Below, in pieces: positions 63,286-64,000 of a DNA stretch of 64,000 nucleotides. A program made the translations under genes and the position numbers. A model generated the notes under the pieces. The model was not told where the DNA came from. It saw only the letters and a program-made list of their open reading frames with translations, and did not search any database. Position 1 is the first letter of the stretch, and each line of letters begins with the position of its first letter. Source of the stretch: JADLHS01 sp039806955 (GTDB lineage Bacteria; Verrucomicrobiota; Verrucomicrobiia; Limisphaerales; JADLHS01); assembly GCA_039806955.1 (NCBI GenBank), contig JBDHQI010000005.1, positions 111,174 through 175,173 on the forward strand, in the 5' to 3' direction.

Positions 63286-63819
63286 ATGATCGAATCCCGT
63301 TACTGGAAGGAGGAGCTAAAGAGAATTGCGCGGACCATACGTCGCACGAAGACCCCAGTGCGATGGTCCGAGCGCGCACATTGTGTCGTTGAGCGCGACT
63401 TGATGCTCGGATTCTTCATGGTGAGGCGTCTCATAGAGTTACACAAAGTGTCATCGGCAACCCGCGATTGCACACTACTGGTGTTCTCCTGCCCTAGCCG
63501 GGGGAAGCATGTGCATCGCATGAACCATCATCGACTCGACGAGCTTTATGACCTCGGAAAAGAGATACGCGAAACCAAGAAGCCGCTTTACCTTTCCAAT
63601 CAGTTTATTCACGCCTACACGAGTTTCGTCGCTCGGGATGCCACCCGAAACTGGAGCGACGTTTATGTCGTATCTGATTTCGACCGCAATGATTGCATCT
63701 GGCGCATTCCGCTTTCAGAGATCCGCAGCCTGTTCATGATTGCCTCGCAGGATTACCCTCATTCCGGGCGGTTCGTCTACAACCGACAGAAAGGAGATTA
63801 CGATGTGTCCACCAATTGA
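63286..63819 (+). CDS. Unknown protein, gene of an integron-like cassette
   Basis: The 177-residue product begins MIESRYWKEELKRIARTIRR and contains RWSERAHCVVERDLMLGFFM, HHRLDELYDLGKEIRETKKP and SQDYPHSGRFVYNRQKGDYD. It has no signal peptide, no membrane segment and no domain that I recognise. Composition is less GC-rich than most of the window. A frame extending 81 bases upstream lacks a natural start, so the later ATG is used. It is followed after 3 bases by an attC-like recombination site, the arrangement of a mobile gene cassette: one ORF, attC at its 3' end. Many cassette genes encode unknown proteins. Confidence 0.7.
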   Translation: MIESRYWKEELKRIARTIRRTKTPVRWSERAHCVVERDLMLGFFMVRRLIELHKVSSATRDCTLLVFSCPSRGKHVHRMNHHRLDELYDLGKEIRETKKPLYLSNQFIHAYTSFVARDATRNWSDVYVVSDFDRNDCIWRIPLSEIRSLFMIASQDYPHSGRFVYNRQKGDYDVSTN

Positions 63820-63822
63820 ATG

Positions 63823-63933
63823 GGCTAACCATTCAGTGCACCGAACCGCCGCGGGCTATAGCCATTCGGGCGTCGGATTCGCTACCGACGCCGCTGCCAG
63901 TTCACGCGGCGGTCGGTGACTTCGTCGTTAGAC
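63823..63933 (+). other. attC-like integron recombination site
   Basis: The 111-bp element starts GGCTAAC and ends GTTAGAC, a full match to the attC R' consensus GTTRRRY. The two ends are complementary in the next blocks: CACCGA/TCGGTG and ACCGCCGC/GCGGCGGT. An inner hairpin, GGCGTCGG/CCGACGCC, fills the variable loop. This is the folded single-strand structure of an attC site. Recombination would cut after the G at 63927. The opposite R'' box GGCTAAC departs at one position from the consensus RYYYAAC. Confidence 0.72.
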
Positions 63934-63982
63934 GACGCGGTGTCGTCCGTCGGTTCAGCAACCAAAATAGAAAGGCCCAAAT

Positions 63983-64000
63983 ATGAAAATGACAAAAATC
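63983..64000 (+). CDS. Start of a second cassette gene (partial)
   Basis: An ATG begins MKMTKI at the window edge, preceded at a good distance by GAAAGG, a Shine-Dalgarno-like sequence. It lies 50 bases after the attC-like site, the expected position for the next cassette's reading frame. Only six codons are visible. Confidence 0.45.

Noticed and set aside
61868..63289. A 473-codon open frame on the plus strand
   Set aside because: It is antisense to the IS110 transposase; no homologue is recognisable.
63823..63933. Treating the inverted repeats as a transcription terminator
   Set aside because: No T-run follows, the stem is broken by a large structured loop, and the end boxes match attC ends.
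1..64000. CRISPR arrays and rRNA genes
   Set aside because: No regularly spaced repeats of 25-40 bases and no 16S/23S/5S-like sequence were found by eye.

Overview
The window reads as a chromosomal segment of a moderately GC-rich Gram-negative bacterium, most likely a Verrucomicrobiota member of the Pedosphaeraceae/Limisphaerales type. That is inferred from gene content: exported Tat-signal enzymes, a secreted PKD/beta-helix protein ending in an MEFYRVR-like tail, VCBS-repeat and tricorn proteins, and weak Shine-Dalgarno sites. No rRNA or CRISPR array is visible. One tRNA (Leu, anticodon CAG) is present.

0-8 kb is mostly housekeeping: the 5' part of glnD running off the left edge, an MFS transporter, fabI, tRNA-Leu followed by a gene-poor stretch, slyX, a thiH - pilin-like ORF - thiS group and an MscS channel. 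8-14 kb holds secreted or membrane proteins: a DUF3352-like protein, an HtrA-type protease, a frameshifted beta-helix/PKD gene and a DUF6498-like protein. 14-22 kb is a secreted glycan-processing block: a Tat-exported DegT-type PLP protein, a GH5-GH99 two-domain hydrolase, a sialidase, and an FGE-like/sialidase fusion. A fragment of a 2-oxoacid:ferredoxin oxidoreductase lies antisense against the tail of the GH99 gene.

22-31 kb carries a compact, translationally coupled exbB-exbD-tonB-zinc-ribbon operon, an orphan ABC ATPase and a MacA/MacB-type exporter with two permeases. 31-48 kb holds a tricorn protease, trmB, an IS1595-like transposase remnant, a VCBS protein, a multidomain histidine kinase, and argJ / AspT-YidE-type transporter / argC next to rplM-rpsI, then lspA and an RluD-type pseudouridine synthase.

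48-58 kb looks like the cytoplasmic and periplasmic counterpart of the sialidase block: an MFS carrier, a NanA/NanL-type lyase, a NanM-like kelch protein and an N-acylglucosamine 2-epimerase (a NanLET-like sialate route), followed by an SMR protein, a FucP-like sugar symporter, GH125 and GH76 alpha-mannan enzymes. Together with the 15-22 kb enzymes, these could remove sialic acid and trim alpha-mannose from glycoproteins or mannans, taking up the sugars and converting ManNAc to GlcNAc. This joint role is inference.

58-64 kb has a thioredoxin-fold protein and an M2 dipeptidyl carboxypeptidase, then a gene-poor zone, an IS110-family element and, at the right edge, an integron-like gene cassette: an unknown 177-residue gene, a strongly folded attC-like site and the start of a second cassette gene. 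No integrase is in the window.
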